A DNA stretch of 64,000 nucleotides from Carboxydocella thermautotrophica (GTDB taxonomy: Bacteria; Bacillota; GCA-003054495; Carboxydocellales; Carboxydocellaceae). Below are positions 1 to 8,398 of this stretch, one piece after another. Made by a program: the position numbers and the translations under genes. The stretch is taken from contig CP028514.1 of the NCBI GenBank assembly GCA_003054495.1, forward strand, positions 1,279,501-1,343,500. The letters run 5' to 3'. Numbering within the stretch: the first letter of the stretch is position 1; each line of letters begins with the position of its first letter. Below the pieces are notes generated by a model. The model was given only the letters and a program-made list of their open reading frames with translations. It did no database searches and was not told where the DNA came from.

Positions 1-597
1 CCGAGCAAAATCATTTGTGTTGGGCTTAATTATCGCCAGCATGCAGCTGAGCTGGATATGCAATTACCGCCGGAGCCTGTTATTTTCTTAAAACCGCCGT
101 CAGCAGTGATTGGACCTGGTGATATTATACGATATCCTGAGCAAAGTCAACGGGTAGATTATGAGGGGGAACTGGCAGTAGTTATCGGGCATGAGTGTAA
201 GAAAATCGATACTAAAGCCGCCTCCCGGTATATTTTTGGTTACACCTGTGCTAATGATGTTACCGCCAGAGATTTACAACAAAAAGACGGCCAGTGGACC
301 CGGGCCAAGTCTTTCGACACATTTTTGCCCTTAGGACCGTATATTATAAAGGATATCGACTGGCGGGACCGTACCATCAGGACAACCCTGAATGGACAGA
401 TTAAACAGGAAGCGAAAACGGATATGTTAATTCATAGCGTTGAAGCCCTGGTGTCATACGTATCACAGGTTATGACTCTTTATCCCGGGGATGTAATCCT
501 GACCGGTACTCCTGAGGGGGTAGGGCCGATGCTGAGGGGGGATGAGGTTTCAGTAGAGATAGAAGGGCTTGGTATATTAATAAACAAAGTTGAATAA
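1..597 (+). CDS. Fumarylacetoacetate hydrolase (FAH) family protein, 5' end outside window
   Basis: The frame is open from base 1, so the N-terminus lies upstream; 198 codons are visible. FAH-family enzymes cleave or tautomerise beta-diketo acids using a divalent metal. Visible family signatures are GLNYRQHAAE near the start, an E-x-E metal pair in YEGELAVVIG (visible residues 55 and 57), the ANDVTARDLQ segment around residue 85, and the closing ILTGTPEGVGPM loop. The length suggests that only about 15-60 residues are missing. The substrate cannot be told from sequence: acylpyruvase, 2-hydroxyhepta-2,4-diene-dioate isomerase and oxaloacetate tautomerase are all possible. It ends just before the speD promoter. 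Confidence 0.9.
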   Translation, partial: PSKIICVGLNYRQHAAELDMQLPPEPVIFLKPPSAVIGPGDIIRYPEQSQRVDYEGELAVVIGHECKKIDTKAASRYIFGYTCANDVTARDLQQKDGQWTRAKSFDTFLPLGPYIIKDIDWRDRTIRTTLNGQIKQEAKTDMLIHSVEALVSYVSQVMTLYPGDVILTGTPEGVGPMLRGDEVSVEIEGLGILINKVE

Positions 598-607
598 AAA
601 ATTTTTA

Positions 608-635
608 TTGACATCCGGGGAAAATGTGCTATTAT
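608..635 (+). promoter_or_regulatory. Sigma-A-type promoter for speD
   Basis: TTGACA at 608-613 is followed, after 16 bases, by TATTAT at 630-635. It lies in the 118-base gap between the FAH gene and speD, with a roughly 70-base leader and AAAGGAGG at 696-703. Confidence 0.7.
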
Positions 636-715
636 TTAATTTGATTGGATTCCGAAAAGCGCCTGGAGGTGGGATCGGTTTCCAAAAAAATGTTTAAAGG
701 AGGATGAGATGTTAA

Positions 716-1099
716 ATGAACGCTTTGGGTCGTCACATCTTGGCTGAAATTTATGGATGCAAATTTGATATTCTGAACGATGTAAAGAAAGTTGAGCAAA
801 TTATGGTTCAAGCTGCTCTTGAAGCAGGTGCCGAAGTACGGGAGTTTGTGTTCCATAAATTCAGCCCCCAGGGTGTTAGTGGAGTTGTTGTGATTTCTGA
901 ATCCCATTTAGCCATTCATACCTGGCCTGAACTGGGGTATGCGGCAGTAGATGTCTTTACCTGCGGAGAAAAAGTTGATCCCTGGGATGCTTGCAATTAT
1001 CTGGCTGAGCAATTCGGCGCAGAGCAAGTGGAAGCCAAAGAAACCAAACGAGGGATCATCGATTCCATTCTTCCGCAGAAGGCCGCTGCCAATCTGTAG
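716..1099 (+). CDS. speD: S-adenosylmethionine decarboxylase proenzyme
   Basis: This pyruvoyl enzyme decarboxylates SAM to give the aminopropyl donor for spermidine synthesis. The 127-residue protein is the usual length of the short bacterial SpeH/SpeD class. The autocleavage site is clear: Glu62-Ser63 within [10 protein letters not shown], with His68 and Cys83 (VFTCG) at the positions known for the Thermotoga enzyme. I use ATG 716 because [15 protein letters not shown] matches the family N-terminus; an ATG at 709 is in another frame. Its product methylthioadenosine is the substrate of the mtnP-mtnA genes near 17 kb, so the two loci are metabolically linked. Confidence 0.96.
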   Translation: MNALGRHILAEIYGCKFDILNDVKKVEQIMVQAALEAGAEVREFVFHKFSPQGVSGVVVISESHLAIHTWPELGYAAVDVFTCGEKVDPWDACNYLAEQFGAEQVEAKETKRGIIDSILPQKAAANL

Positions 1100-1144
1100 G
1101 AGGGATATTTATTAGTACTGACCGACGACGTCAAAAAGGTTAGT

Positions 1145-1190
1145 ATAAGCCTTGACAGCCTGGAAGAGGTTGCAAGGCTTATATTTTTTT
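1145..1190 (+). terminator. Rho-independent terminator after speD
   Basis: ATAAGCCTT (1145-1153) pairs perfectly with AAGGCTTAT (1174-1182) across a 20-base loop and is followed by a run of T. It separates speD from the Hdr-like pair. Confidence 0.7.
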
Positions 1191-1267
1191 GCTTTTCTGT
1201 TTTCAAAAAAGAGGAATTATTCTGACAATGTAGAATTACTTTTTTGATAGAGATGGGAGGGGAGAAG

Positions 1268-1783
1268 ATGGATAAACTGATTCAGGTCGCAAGACAGTGT
1301 TATCAATGTGGAAAATGCAGTGCGGGCTGTCCGGTTCAATTTGCCATGGACATACCACCCAACCAGGTTATGCGTTTGTTGCAGAGAGGCCTGGTGGATG
1401 AAGTTCTCACTGCCAAATCCATCTGGGTTTGTGCCAGCTGTAATACCTGTACCACCCGTTGTTTGCGGGGCATTGATATCGCTGCCACCATGGATGAATT
1501 GAGGAGGCTATCATTAAAAAGAGGTATGGCAAATCGGTTTGGGCGCAATGCCAATATATTCCACGATGTCTTTCTGGGCTCAGTACGGCGTTTTGGCAGG
1601 TTGTATGAACTGGGGCTGGCCATCCAGCTAAATTTAAAAACAGGCAACCTGTTTAAGGATGCCCAATACGGCTGGCCTATGTTCAGTAAAGGAAAACTGA
1701 AACTTTTCCCTGAATCGATCAATGGTCTGAACCAGATCAATAAAATCTATCAGGCTGCACGCGAGATGGGAGATGATATCTAA
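1268..1783 (+). CDS. hdrC: HdrC-like 4Fe-4S protein
   Basis: This 171-residue protein carries two ferredoxin-type cysteine clusters: Cys11, 14, 17, 21 (CYQCGKCSAGCP) and CASCNTCTTRC around residues 54-64. This is the arrangement of heterodisulfide reductase subunit C, which passes electrons to the HdrB catalytic subunit. ATG 1268 is preferred over an upstream ATG at 1244 because GGGAGGGGAG lies directly before it. The stop overlaps the start of hdrB (TAATG). No hdrA, mvhD or membrane subunit is adjacent, so the electron source is unknown. The true substrate need not be a CoM-CoB disulfide, because this is not a methanogen context. Confidence 0.9.
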   Translation: MDKLIQVARQCYQCGKCSAGCPVQFAMDIPPNQVMRLLQRGLVDEVLTAKSIWVCASCNTCTTRCLRGIDIAATMDELRRLSLKRGMANRFGRNANIFHDVFLGSVRRFGRLYELGLAIQLNLKTGNLFKDAQYGWPMFSKGKLKLFPESINGLNQINKIYQAAREMGDDI

Positions 1784-2643
1784 TGGCCAATTATGCATAC
1801 TATCCTGGTTGCAGCTTACACGCGACTGCCAGGGATTTTGACCTTTCCACAAAAGCTGTGGCTCAAAAACTGAATATGAGGTTAATCGACATTCCCGACT
1901 GGAATTGCTGTGGAGCTTCATCTGCTCATAATAGAGGTCATTTTCTGGCAGCAGCTATTCCAGGCCGGAATCTTTTTCTAGCCCAAAAAGTGGCTGGGGA
2001 TATTGTTGTCCCTTGTGCTGCCTGTTATCAGCGGTTGCAGACGGCCAGACATGAGCTACAGCATTCTGAAAAGGCAAGAGAAAAAATGGAAGAAATTATG
2101 GGCTATTCCTATGATCCGACCATCAAAGTAAAAAATATAATCGAGGCTGTGAGTGAAAATATTGAGAAAGGTCAGTTAGTCCGCAATCTGGCCGGATTGA
2201 AGGTTGTTTGCTATTACGGCTGTTTGCTGGTAAAACCCCCTGGTATCACAGGATATGATCATCCGGAAAATCCAATGTCTATGGATAACATACTGGCTTC
2301 AATCGGTGCCCAGGTTCTGCCTTACCCTTATAAAACAGAATGCTGCGGCGGTTCACTGCCTTTTTATCAGGAAGGGGTACACGAAAAGTTAATTTATGAT
2401 ATTCTCCGTATTGCCTGGGATGCGGGGGCAGAGGCGATTGTTACCGCATGCCCTCTCTGTATGTCGAACCTGGATATGCGGCAAAAGGAAAGCAAAAAAT
2501 ATGGTGATTTACCGGACATTCCAGTATTTTATTTAACCGAGCTGGTAGGGCTGGCTCTGGGTTGTAAAAGCAATGAGCTCGGACTGGAAAAGCATTTTAT
2601 AGATCCACTGCCTTTGTTGCAAAGATACAACTTACTTGCATAG
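1783..2643 (+). CDS. hdrB: HdrB-like CCG-domain protein
   Basis: The 286-residue protein has two cysteine-rich CCG domains. The first has YPGCSLHATARDF at the N-terminus, WNCCGA around residue 46 and PCAACYQR near 78. The second has YYGCLLVKP near 145, TECCGGS near 188 and TACPLCMSN near 223. In HdrB these cysteines bind noncubane 4Fe-4S clusters that reduce disulfides. Every key cysteine of both domains is present. It is translationally coupled to hdrC and followed by a terminator, so the transcription unit is probably just hdrCB. Possible roles are disulfide reduction or an Hdr-linked electron-transfer module serving another oxidoreductase. Confidence 0.9.
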   Translation: MANYAYYPGCSLHATARDFDLSTKAVAQKLNMRLIDIPDWNCCGASSAHNRGHFLAAAIPGRNLFLAQKVAGDIVVPCAACYQRLQTARHELQHSEKAREKMEEIMGYSYDPTIKVKNIIEAVSENIEKGQLVRNLAGLKVVCYYGCLLVKPPGITGYDHPENPMSMDNILASIGAQVLPYPYKTECCGGSLPFYQEGVHEKLIYDILRIAWDAGAEAIVTACPLCMSNLDMRQKESKKYGDLPDIPVFYLTELVGLALGCKSNELGLEKHFIDPLPLLQRYNLLA

Positions 2644-2681
2644 CACCTTTAAGAAAGGTTATAATATACGCAAACATTACA

Positions 2682-2703
2682 AAAGCCCGTTGCAGGGCTT
2701 TTT
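2682..2703 (+). terminator. Terminator after hdrB
   Basis: AAAGCCC (2682-2688) and GGGCTTT (2695-2701) form a stem with a 6-base loop, ending in a T-rich tail. Confidence 0.75.
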
Positions 2704-2717
2704 CCTTTGTTTTTAGA

Positions 2718-2737
2718 TTCCTGCCTTCAGGCAGGAA
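2718..2737 (+). other. Perfect 8-bp stem-loop in menaquinone operon leader
   Basis: TTCCTGCC (2718-2725), loop TTCA, then GGCAGGAA (2730-2737). There is no T-run after it, so it is more likely a leader structure or a second element of the terminator region than a terminator itself. Confidence 0.5.
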
Positions 2738-2795
2738 AAGTGGATTTGGCCACGAATATATTAAAGGTTACAAATTTTACTGAGGAGGTTTGTCG

Positions 2796-3494
2796 ATGGC
2801 CGCTGAGGTACTGGAAGCTGTTGCAGGTGATTTAGAAGAGGTGGAAAAGATTATTGGACGATATCTTAAGGTTCGTTCCGGCCATCTAACTGATTTTGCC
2901 CACCTGGAAGCCGATGGGTATGAACGCTGGCTCCGGCCTGCAGCGGTTTTGTTGATAAGCCGTATTTTCGGGTATAAAGGGCAGAAAGCTCCCGCTTTGG
3001 CAGCAGTTGTTCAATTGATTTATCTGGCAGCAAGGATTCATCGACAGGTACCTGATACTCATCCTGCGGGAGAGGAGATAGATCCCCGGGATGGTACCCA
3101 GCTGCCGGTTTTAGTAGGGGACTACCTCTATGGACGCTTTTTTACTACCCTTTGTGAGGCTGATTTGCTGGAATTTCTAGGGCCGTTGGCAGACATTATT
3201 CGGAAAATAAACGAGGCGGCTGTGCTTCGATTACAGGGCCACCAGCTGGACTGGCCGGAAGAAGAAAAGGAGCTACTGGCCGGGGGCTGCCGACTGGCAT
3301 CCAGGCTGGCCCGGGTTGATTCCAGCCGGGAAGAGGAAGCCTATCAGCTGGGGTTGGCTCTGGCCCGAAAAGATGAGTGGCAGGCTCTTAAGATTATTGC
3401 CAGCTGGCCGGAGTGCCAGGAAAAACAGGATTTAACCTGGTTGATCAACTGGTATTGTAATGCAGAAAACCAATTATTGATGGAAAGGAGATAA
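2796..3494 (+). CDS. Degenerate polyprenyl diphosphate synthase-like protein
   Basis: The protein is 232 residues from ATG 2796, which sits 7 bases after GAGGAGG. It keeps the outline of a trans-prenyltransferase N-terminal half: LRPAAVLLISRIFGY, then VQLIYLAARIHRQV, then VLVGDYLYGRFF. The first aspartate-rich motif, normally HDDxxD after the LIYLA helix, reads HRQVPD. The protein stops before the second DDxxD motif would occur. Catalysis is therefore unlikely. It could be a regulatory or partner subunit, in the way the HepS component lacks these motifs. As first gene of the menaquinone operon, a role in making or presenting the prenyl tail is a reasonable inference. Confidence 0.65.
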   Translation: MAAEVLEAVAGDLEEVEKIIGRYLKVRSGHLTDFAHLEADGYERWLRPAAVLLISRIFGYKGQKAPALAAVVQLIYLAARIHRQVPDTHPAGEEIDPRDGTQLPVLVGDYLYGRFFTTLCEADLLEFLGPLADIIRKINEAAVLRLQGHQLDWPEEEKELLAGGCRLASRLARVDSSREEEAYQLGLALARKDEWQALKIIASWPECQEKQDLTWLINWYCNAENQLLMERR

Positions 3495-3497
3495 TCA

Positions 3498-4952
3498 ATG
3501 GGTTATCGGGATTTGCGACATTTCATTGAGGCATTAGAACAAAAAGGCTGGCTAAAGAGGATTACCACAGAAGTGGATCCCATTCTGGAAATTACCGAAA
3601 TTACAGATCGAGTTTCTAAAGCCTATGGACCTGCTCTTTTGTTTGAAAATGTCAAAGGTTCGGACATGCCGGTTCTGATTAATGCTTTCGGAACTTTTGA
3701 AAGAATGAACCTGGCTTTAGAAGTAAACAATCTGGATGAAATAGGACAGGAAATTCTTACTTTTTTGCAACCGCCGGAAGTTCCAACTAGCTTTTTCGAC
3801 AAATTGAAAGCATTGCCGAAAGTTGCTCAAATCGCGAATTTTATGCCTAAAATTGTTAAGACTGGTCCGGTTAAAGAAGTGATTCTTAAAGGGGACGAAA
3901 TCGATATTACCAAATTCCCCATTCTCAAATGCTGGCCGGGGGATGGGGGGCGGTTTATTACTTTGCCCCTCGTCTTCACCAAAGATCCGGAAACAGGGAA
4001 ACGCAATGTAGGCATGTACCGAATGCAAGTATATGACGGTCGGACTACCGGTATGCACTGGCATCTACATAAGCATGGTGCTGAGCATTATCGGGCCCAC
4101 AAGCGCCGTGGGGATCGGAAAATGGAAGTAGCAGTGGCACTGGGGGCTGACCCGGCTACTATTTATGCTGCTACCGCTCCGCTGCCAGCCGGGGTGGATG
4201 AGATGTTTTTTGCCGGGTTCCTGCGTAAAGAGCCAGTAGAACTGGTGAAATGCGAAACCGTTGACCTGGAAGTACCTGCCCATGCTGAAATTGTGCTGGA
4301 AGGTTATGTTGATCTGGATGAATTGCGCTGGGAAGGACCCTTTGGGGATCATACCGGTTACTATTCTCTGGCTGACTATTATCCGGTCTTCCATATTAAT
4401 TGTGTTACAATGAGAAAGAAACCCATTTATCCTACTACTATCGTTGGTAAACCACCGATGGAAGATTGTTATCTGGGGAAAGCAACAGAAAGAATCTTTT
4501 TGCCCCTCTTGAAACTTCAGTTGCCGGAAATAGTGGATATGAACTTGCCTTTAGAAGGGGTTTTCCATAACTGTGCCATTGTTTCCATTCGCAAAAGCTA
4601 TCCTGGCCATGCCAAAAAGGTAATGCATGCTCTCTGGGGCATGGGACAAATGATGTTTACCAAACTCATAATCGTTGTGGATGAACATGTTAACCCACAC
4701 AATGTTTCCGAAGTCATGTGGAAGGTTTTCAATAATATCGATGCCAAAAGGGATGTAGTAATGGTCGAAGGACCCCTTGATATCCTGGACCACGCTTCGC
4801 CTCTTCCAAATTACGGAACTAAAATGGGGATCGATGCAACCAAGAAGTGGCCCAGTGAAGGTCATACCAGGGAATGGCCGGATGATATTGAAATGAGCCC
4901 GGAAATCAAGGAACTGGTCGACAGGAAGTGGAAGAGTTATGGCATCGACTAA
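3498..4952 (+). CDS. mqnL: UbiD-family decarboxylase of the futalosine menaquinone pathway
   Basis: UbiD enzymes use prenylated FMN, made by UbiX, to decarboxylate aromatic or unsaturated acids. At 484 residues this is full length. Family regions seen are NVGMYRMQVYDGRTTGMHWH around residues 170-190, which forms part of the prFMN site, and EGPFGDHTGYYS around 277-288, carrying the acidic catalytic residues. In a cluster with ubiA, ubiX and mqnE/A/C, the likely substrate is the naphthoic-acid intermediate, before or after prenylation. The start follows AAAGGAG, and the 3' end overlaps ubiA by 14 bases, indicating translational coupling. Confidence 0.9.
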   Translation: MGYRDLRHFIEALEQKGWLKRITTEVDPILEITEITDRVSKAYGPALLFENVKGSDMPVLINAFGTFERMNLALEVNNLDEIGQEILTFLQPPEVPTSFFDKLKALPKVAQIANFMPKIVKTGPVKEVILKGDEIDITKFPILKCWPGDGGRFITLPLVFTKDPETGKRNVGMYRMQVYDGRTTGMHWHLHKHGAEHYRAHKRRGDRKMEVAVALGADPATIYAATAPLPAGVDEMFFAGFLRKEPVELVKCETVDLEVPAHAEIVLEGYVDLDELRWEGPFGDHTGYYSLADYYPVFHINCVTMRKKPIYPTTIVGKPPMEDCYLGKATERIFLPLLKLQLPEIVDMNLPLEGVFHNCAIVSIRKSYPGHAKKVMHALWGMGQMMFTKLIIVVDEHVNPHNVSEVMWKVFNNIDAKRDVVMVEGPLDILDHASPLPNYGTKMGIDATKKWPSEGHTREWPDDIEMSPEIKELVDRKWKSYGID

Positions 4953-5808
4953 TCTGATGGCTAAAGTAAAAATTTTTGCTGAAATGATTAAATTTGAACA
5001 TACTATTTTCGCTTTACCCTTTGCCTATCTAGGAGCCTTTCTGGCAGTCGGTGGAGCACCGACCTTGAGTCAGTTTCTCTGGATAACCCTGGCCATGGTC
5101 GGTGCCCGCACCGCCGCCATGTCTTTAAACCGTATCATAGATCGACACATAGATGCCCGTAATCCCCGCACAGCTACCCGGGCGATTCCTAGAGGTCTGT
5201 TATCGGTTGGTGAAGTCTGGGTTTATACGCTCCTTTCTTTTTTGCTAATGGGGTACGCTGCAGCTCAGCTGAATGAGTTGTGTTTTAAGCTTATGCCGAT
5301 TGCTATTTTCTTTCTGGTCATTTATTCTTATACGAAACGGTTTACCTGGCTTTGTCATTTGGTACTGGGTATAGCCATTGGCCTGGCACCGCTGGGAGCC
5401 TGGGTTGCTATTAGAGCTGCTATTGAGTTACCAGGGGTTGTACTTGGCCTGGCGGTTGCCACCTGGATCGCTGGTTTTGATATTATCTACGCCTGTCAGG
5501 ATTATGAATTTGACCGTACCCATGGCATTTACTCCATTCCTGCCCGGTTTGGCCTTGCTAAAGCGCTGTTAGTCGCCCGTGTCATGCATGCTTTAACGGT
5601 TGTATTGCTGGTGTTGACCGGGGTACTGGTGGCAGCCGGATGGATATATTACTTGGGGGTACTTATTACTGTTGGCATACTAATTAAGGAACACTCTCTG
5701 GTATCTCCCCGGGATCTTTCTAAACTGGATATCGCTTTTTTCAATATGAATGGTATTATCGCTGTTCTAATGTTTGTTTTTACATTACTGGACCTGTTTC
5801 TCAGGTAA
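4939..5808 (+). CDS. mqnP: UbiA-family prenyltransferase for menaquinone
   Basis: This integral membrane prenyltransferase has 289 residues and about eight hydrophobic helices. The two Mg-diphosphate binding motifs are present: NRIIDRHIDARNPRT around residue 64 and DIIYACQDYEFDR around residue 180. The family attaches a polyprenyl chain to an aromatic acid. In this cluster the acceptor should be the dihydroxynaphthoate-type acid of the futalosine route. It overlaps ubiD by 14 bases and is followed 10 bases later by ubiX. Confidence 0.9.
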   Translation: MASTNLMAKVKIFAEMIKFEHTIFALPFAYLGAFLAVGGAPTLSQFLWITLAMVGARTAAMSLNRIIDRHIDARNPRTATRAIPRGLLSVGEVWVYTLLSFLLMGYAAAQLNELCFKLMPIAIFFLVIYSYTKRFTWLCHLVLGIAIGLAPLGAWVAIRAAIELPGVVLGLAVATWIAGFDIIYACQDYEFDRTHGIYSIPARFGLAKALLVARVMHALTVVLLVLTGVLVAAGWIYYLGVLITVGILIKEHSLVSPRDLSKLDIAFFNMNGIIAVLMFVFTLLDLFLR

Positions 5809-5818
5809 GGAGGATTTT

Positions 5819-6457
5819 ATGGGCTCATTCGTAGTCGCAATTACGGGGGCCAGTGGAGCTCCTTATGGGGTAAGGTTGCTCCAGGCTTTGGCTGAACTGG
5901 GCTGGGATGTGGATTTGACTATTACCGGTCCGGGTTTTCTGGTACTACAAGATGAACTGGGCTGGCAGCTAGATGCTGACAGTCCCCAGCTCGAGGGAGC
6001 AATAAAGGCATATTTAAACTGGCCTCAAAGCAGGCGTCTTACCTACTATCACTGGCAGGATATCAGTGGTCGCCTGGCCAGTGGTTCATATCGTACCCAG
6101 GGCATGATTATCATCCCCTGTACCATGTCCACCTTGTCAGGAATTGCTACTGGCCGTTCCAGCAATCTGGTAGAACGGGCGGCAGATGTAATGTTAAAGG
6201 AAGGAAGACCACTGGTATTAGTGCCAAGGGAGACGCCATTGAATCAAATTCATCTAGAAAATATGCTGAAATTGTCCCAAATGGGAGTGAAAATAGTACC
6301 GGCAATGCCAGCTTTTTATCAACGCCCACAGACAATTGATGATATGGTGAATTTTGTGGTCGGACGTGTGCTGGATATTCTGGGAATAGAACATCAGCTG
6401 TACAGACGCTGGTCTGGACAAATTGGAGGGGAAACTGATGCAGGAATTGTTTCGTGA
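5819..6457 (+). CDS. ubiX: UbiX-like flavin prenyltransferase
   Basis: UbiX makes the prenylated FMN cofactor that the neighbouring UbiD-family enzyme needs. The 212-residue protein has the flavoprotein start VVAITGASGAPYGVRLL, the central PCTMSTLSGIATGRSSNL segment, and LVPRETPLNQIHLENM, typical of the UbiX phosphate and FMN sites. I place the start at ATG 5819, preceded by AAGGAGG, although the frame stays open upstream into ubiA. The last 20 bases overlap mqnE. Confidence 0.93.
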   Translation: MGSFVVAITGASGAPYGVRLLQALAELGWDVDLTITGPGFLVLQDELGWQLDADSPQLEGAIKAYLNWPQSRRLTYYHWQDISGRLASGSYRTQGMIIIPCTMSTLSGIATGRSSNLVERAADVMLKEGRPLVLVPRETPLNQIHLENMLKLSQMGVKIVPAMPAFYQRPQTIDDMVNFVVGRVLDILGIEHQLYRRWSGQIGGETDAGIVS

Positions 6458-7538
6458 TAGTGACCTCTATGATATCGTTGAAAAAGTAGTAAAAGGAGAA
6501 AGATTAAGCCGGGAAGATGGGATACGGCTTTATCAATCGAATGACCTGTTAACCATTGGCTACATGGCTGACCTGGTCAGGAAAAGGAAAAATGGTAACA
6601 GGGCCTATTTTATTGTCAACCGTCATATTAATCACACCAATATCTGCAAAGTACGTTGCAAATTCTGTGCCTTTGGCAGAGACAAGGATGATCCTAAAGC
6701 CTACTTACTGCCCCTGGAGGTTATTGAGGCTAAAGCCAGGGAAGTAGTAGACATGGGAGTAACTGAGGTCCATATTGTTGGCGGTTGCCATCCCGATCTG
6801 CGTCTGGAGTATGCCGAAGAAATGCTGCGGAGAGTGCACCGGATTTTACCGGGTGTTCATCTTCAGGCTTTTACCGCCGTTGAAATTGACCATTTTGCTG
6901 AACAGGAAGGGATAACGGTTGAAGAGGTCCTGCGTCGCCTGCAGGCGGCTGGACTGGGCTCTTTGCCTGGAGGTGGAGCGGAAATCTTTTCTCCCAGGGT
7001 TAGAGAAAAGGTTTGTGAGAAAAAAATCAGTGGGGAACGCTGGCTAGAAGTCCATGCTACCGCCCATAAAATTGGGATGAGGTCAAATGCTACTATGCTC
7101 TATGGCCACATCGAAACCATTGAAGAACGGGTAGATCATATGCTGCGCCTGCGGGAAGTTCAAGACCAAACCGGCGGTTTCATGACCTTTATTCCCCTGG
7201 CTTTTCATCCCAAACATACTCAGATGGAAAATGTTATTACTACCCGTACCACCGGTTTTGATGACCTTAAAACACTGGCTATCGGCCGGTTATTGCTGGA
7301 TAACTTTGACCATATCAAGGCTTTCTGGATTATGATCGGCCCGAAAGTTGCCCAGGTTTCACTGGCCTTTGGTGTGGACGATTTGGATGGAACTGTGGTA
7401 GAAGAAAGAATTACTCATGATGCAGGAGCGGATACCAGTCAGTCCATGACACGGGCGGAAATAGTCAAGCTGATCAGGGATGCCGGCTTTGTTCCGGTGG
7501 AAAGAGATACGCTCTATAATGTAGTCAGGGAGGGTTAA
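6438..7538 (+). CDS. mqnE: Aminofutalosine synthase (radical SAM)
   Basis: MqnE adds the chorismate-derived enolpyruvyl benzoate radical to SAM to form aminofutalosine. The 366-residue protein has the radical-SAM cluster motif CKVRCKFCAF around residues 68-77. It also has the MqnE-type segments VGGCHPDL, FTAVEIDHF, LPGGGAEIFS and NATMLYGHIET, which distinguish it from the MqnC paralogue two genes downstream. ATG 6438 follows GGAGGGG and overlaps ubiX by 20 bases. Together with mqnA and mqnC it defines the futalosine route and not the classical MenFDHCEB route. Confidence 0.94.
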   Translation: MQELFRDSDLYDIVEKVVKGERLSREDGIRLYQSNDLLTIGYMADLVRKRKNGNRAYFIVNRHINHTNICKVRCKFCAFGRDKDDPKAYLLPLEVIEAKAREVVDMGVTEVHIVGGCHPDLRLEYAEEMLRRVHRILPGVHLQAFTAVEIDHFAEQEGITVEEVLRRLQAAGLGSLPGGGAEIFSPRVREKVCEKKISGERWLEVHATAHKIGMRSNATMLYGHIETIEERVDHMLRLREVQDQTGGFMTFIPLAFHPKHTQMENVITTRTTGFDDLKTLAIGRLLLDNFDHIKAFWIMIGPKVAQVSLAFGVDDLDGTVVEERITHDAGADTSQSMTRAEIVKLIRDAGFVPVERDTLYNVVREG

Positions 7539-7540
7539 GG

Positions 7541-8398
7541 TTGGCCAGTTTGCGTTTGGGGCAGGTGGATTTTATCAATTGCCTGCCTGTCTATACGGCA
7601 ATAAACCAGGAGATTATTACCCTGGAGGCGGAAATCGTTCCCGGCCCACCGGCCCAGTTGAATCGCATGTTTTTACAGGGAGAACTGGATGTTACACCCA
7701 TTTCATCCATTGAATATGCCCGGCATGCTGACCAGTGTCTGGTTTTACCTGATCTATCCATTGGGGCGGATGGGGAAGTAATGAGCTTATTGCTTTTTTC
7801 CCGGATACCTGTTACTGAACTTGATCACAAAGTCATCGCCTTGCCTAACACATCAGCTACTACGATAGCCTTATTAAAAATATTACTGGAGCACTATTAC
7901 CATATCAGCTGTGACTTCGTCACCATGGAACCGGATTTAACAGCTATGTTATCCCGGGCCGAGGCGGCTCTGTTAATTGGCGACATCGCCATGATTGAAC
8001 AGCTAAAAGTGAACAGCGGCTATTATGAGGGCATAATAGTTACCGATGTTGGAGCTGTTTGGAAAGAGATGACCGGGGAAAGTATGGTGTATGCTGTCTG
8101 GGTGGTAAAAAAGGATTTTGCTGGAGAACACCCCCAGGAAATTGCCCGGCTGGCCAGTGCCCTGCAGGCTAGCTTGCGCTGGGGGCGGGAGCATGAAGAC
8201 CAGCTGATTGCCCTGGCCCAGGACCGCAGTCCCTGGTTTACTGAAGACTATCTGAGAAGGTATTTTCATACCATCACCCATTCTTTAACAGAGAAAGATA
8301 TTAGGGCAATGAATGCCTTCTTTGATTATGCTTATAAAACAGGGATACTGGAAGAAAGAGTGAAAATAGAGATCTGGAGGGAAAAAGATGGGCGTTGA
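7541..8398 (+). CDS. mqnA: Chorismate dehydratase
   Basis: MqnA dehydrates chorismate to 3-[(1-carboxyvinyl)oxy]benzoate, the first committed step of the futalosine pathway. The 285-residue protein has the family opening LRLGQVDFINCLPVY, followed by DVTPISSIEYA and the periplasmic-binding-like fold sequence LLIGDIAMI. The start is a TTG two bases after the mqnE stop, with GGGAGGG at the right distance. The end overlaps mqnC by 11 bases. Confidence 0.94.
   Translation: MASLRLGQVDFINCLPVYTAINQEIITLEAEIVPGPPAQLNRMFLQGELDVTPISSIEYARHADQCLVLPDLSIGADGEVMSLLLFSRIPVTELDHKVIALPNTSATTIALLKILLEHYYHISCDFVTMEPDLTAMLSRAEAALLIGDIAMIEQLKVNSGYYEGIIVTDVGAVWKEMTGESMVYAVWVVKKDFAGEHPQEIARLASALQASLRWGREHEDQLIALAQDRSPWFTEDYLRRYFHTITHSLTEKDIRAMNAFFDYAYKTGILEERVKIEIWREKDGR

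Noticed and set aside
1100-1225. Open in-frame extension after the speD TAG stop that looks coding (about 41 codons, with a ribosome-like GGAGG before it)
   Set aside because: No ATG, GTG or TTG start at proper spacing, and the transcription terminator hairpin lies inside it; stop read-through has no support.
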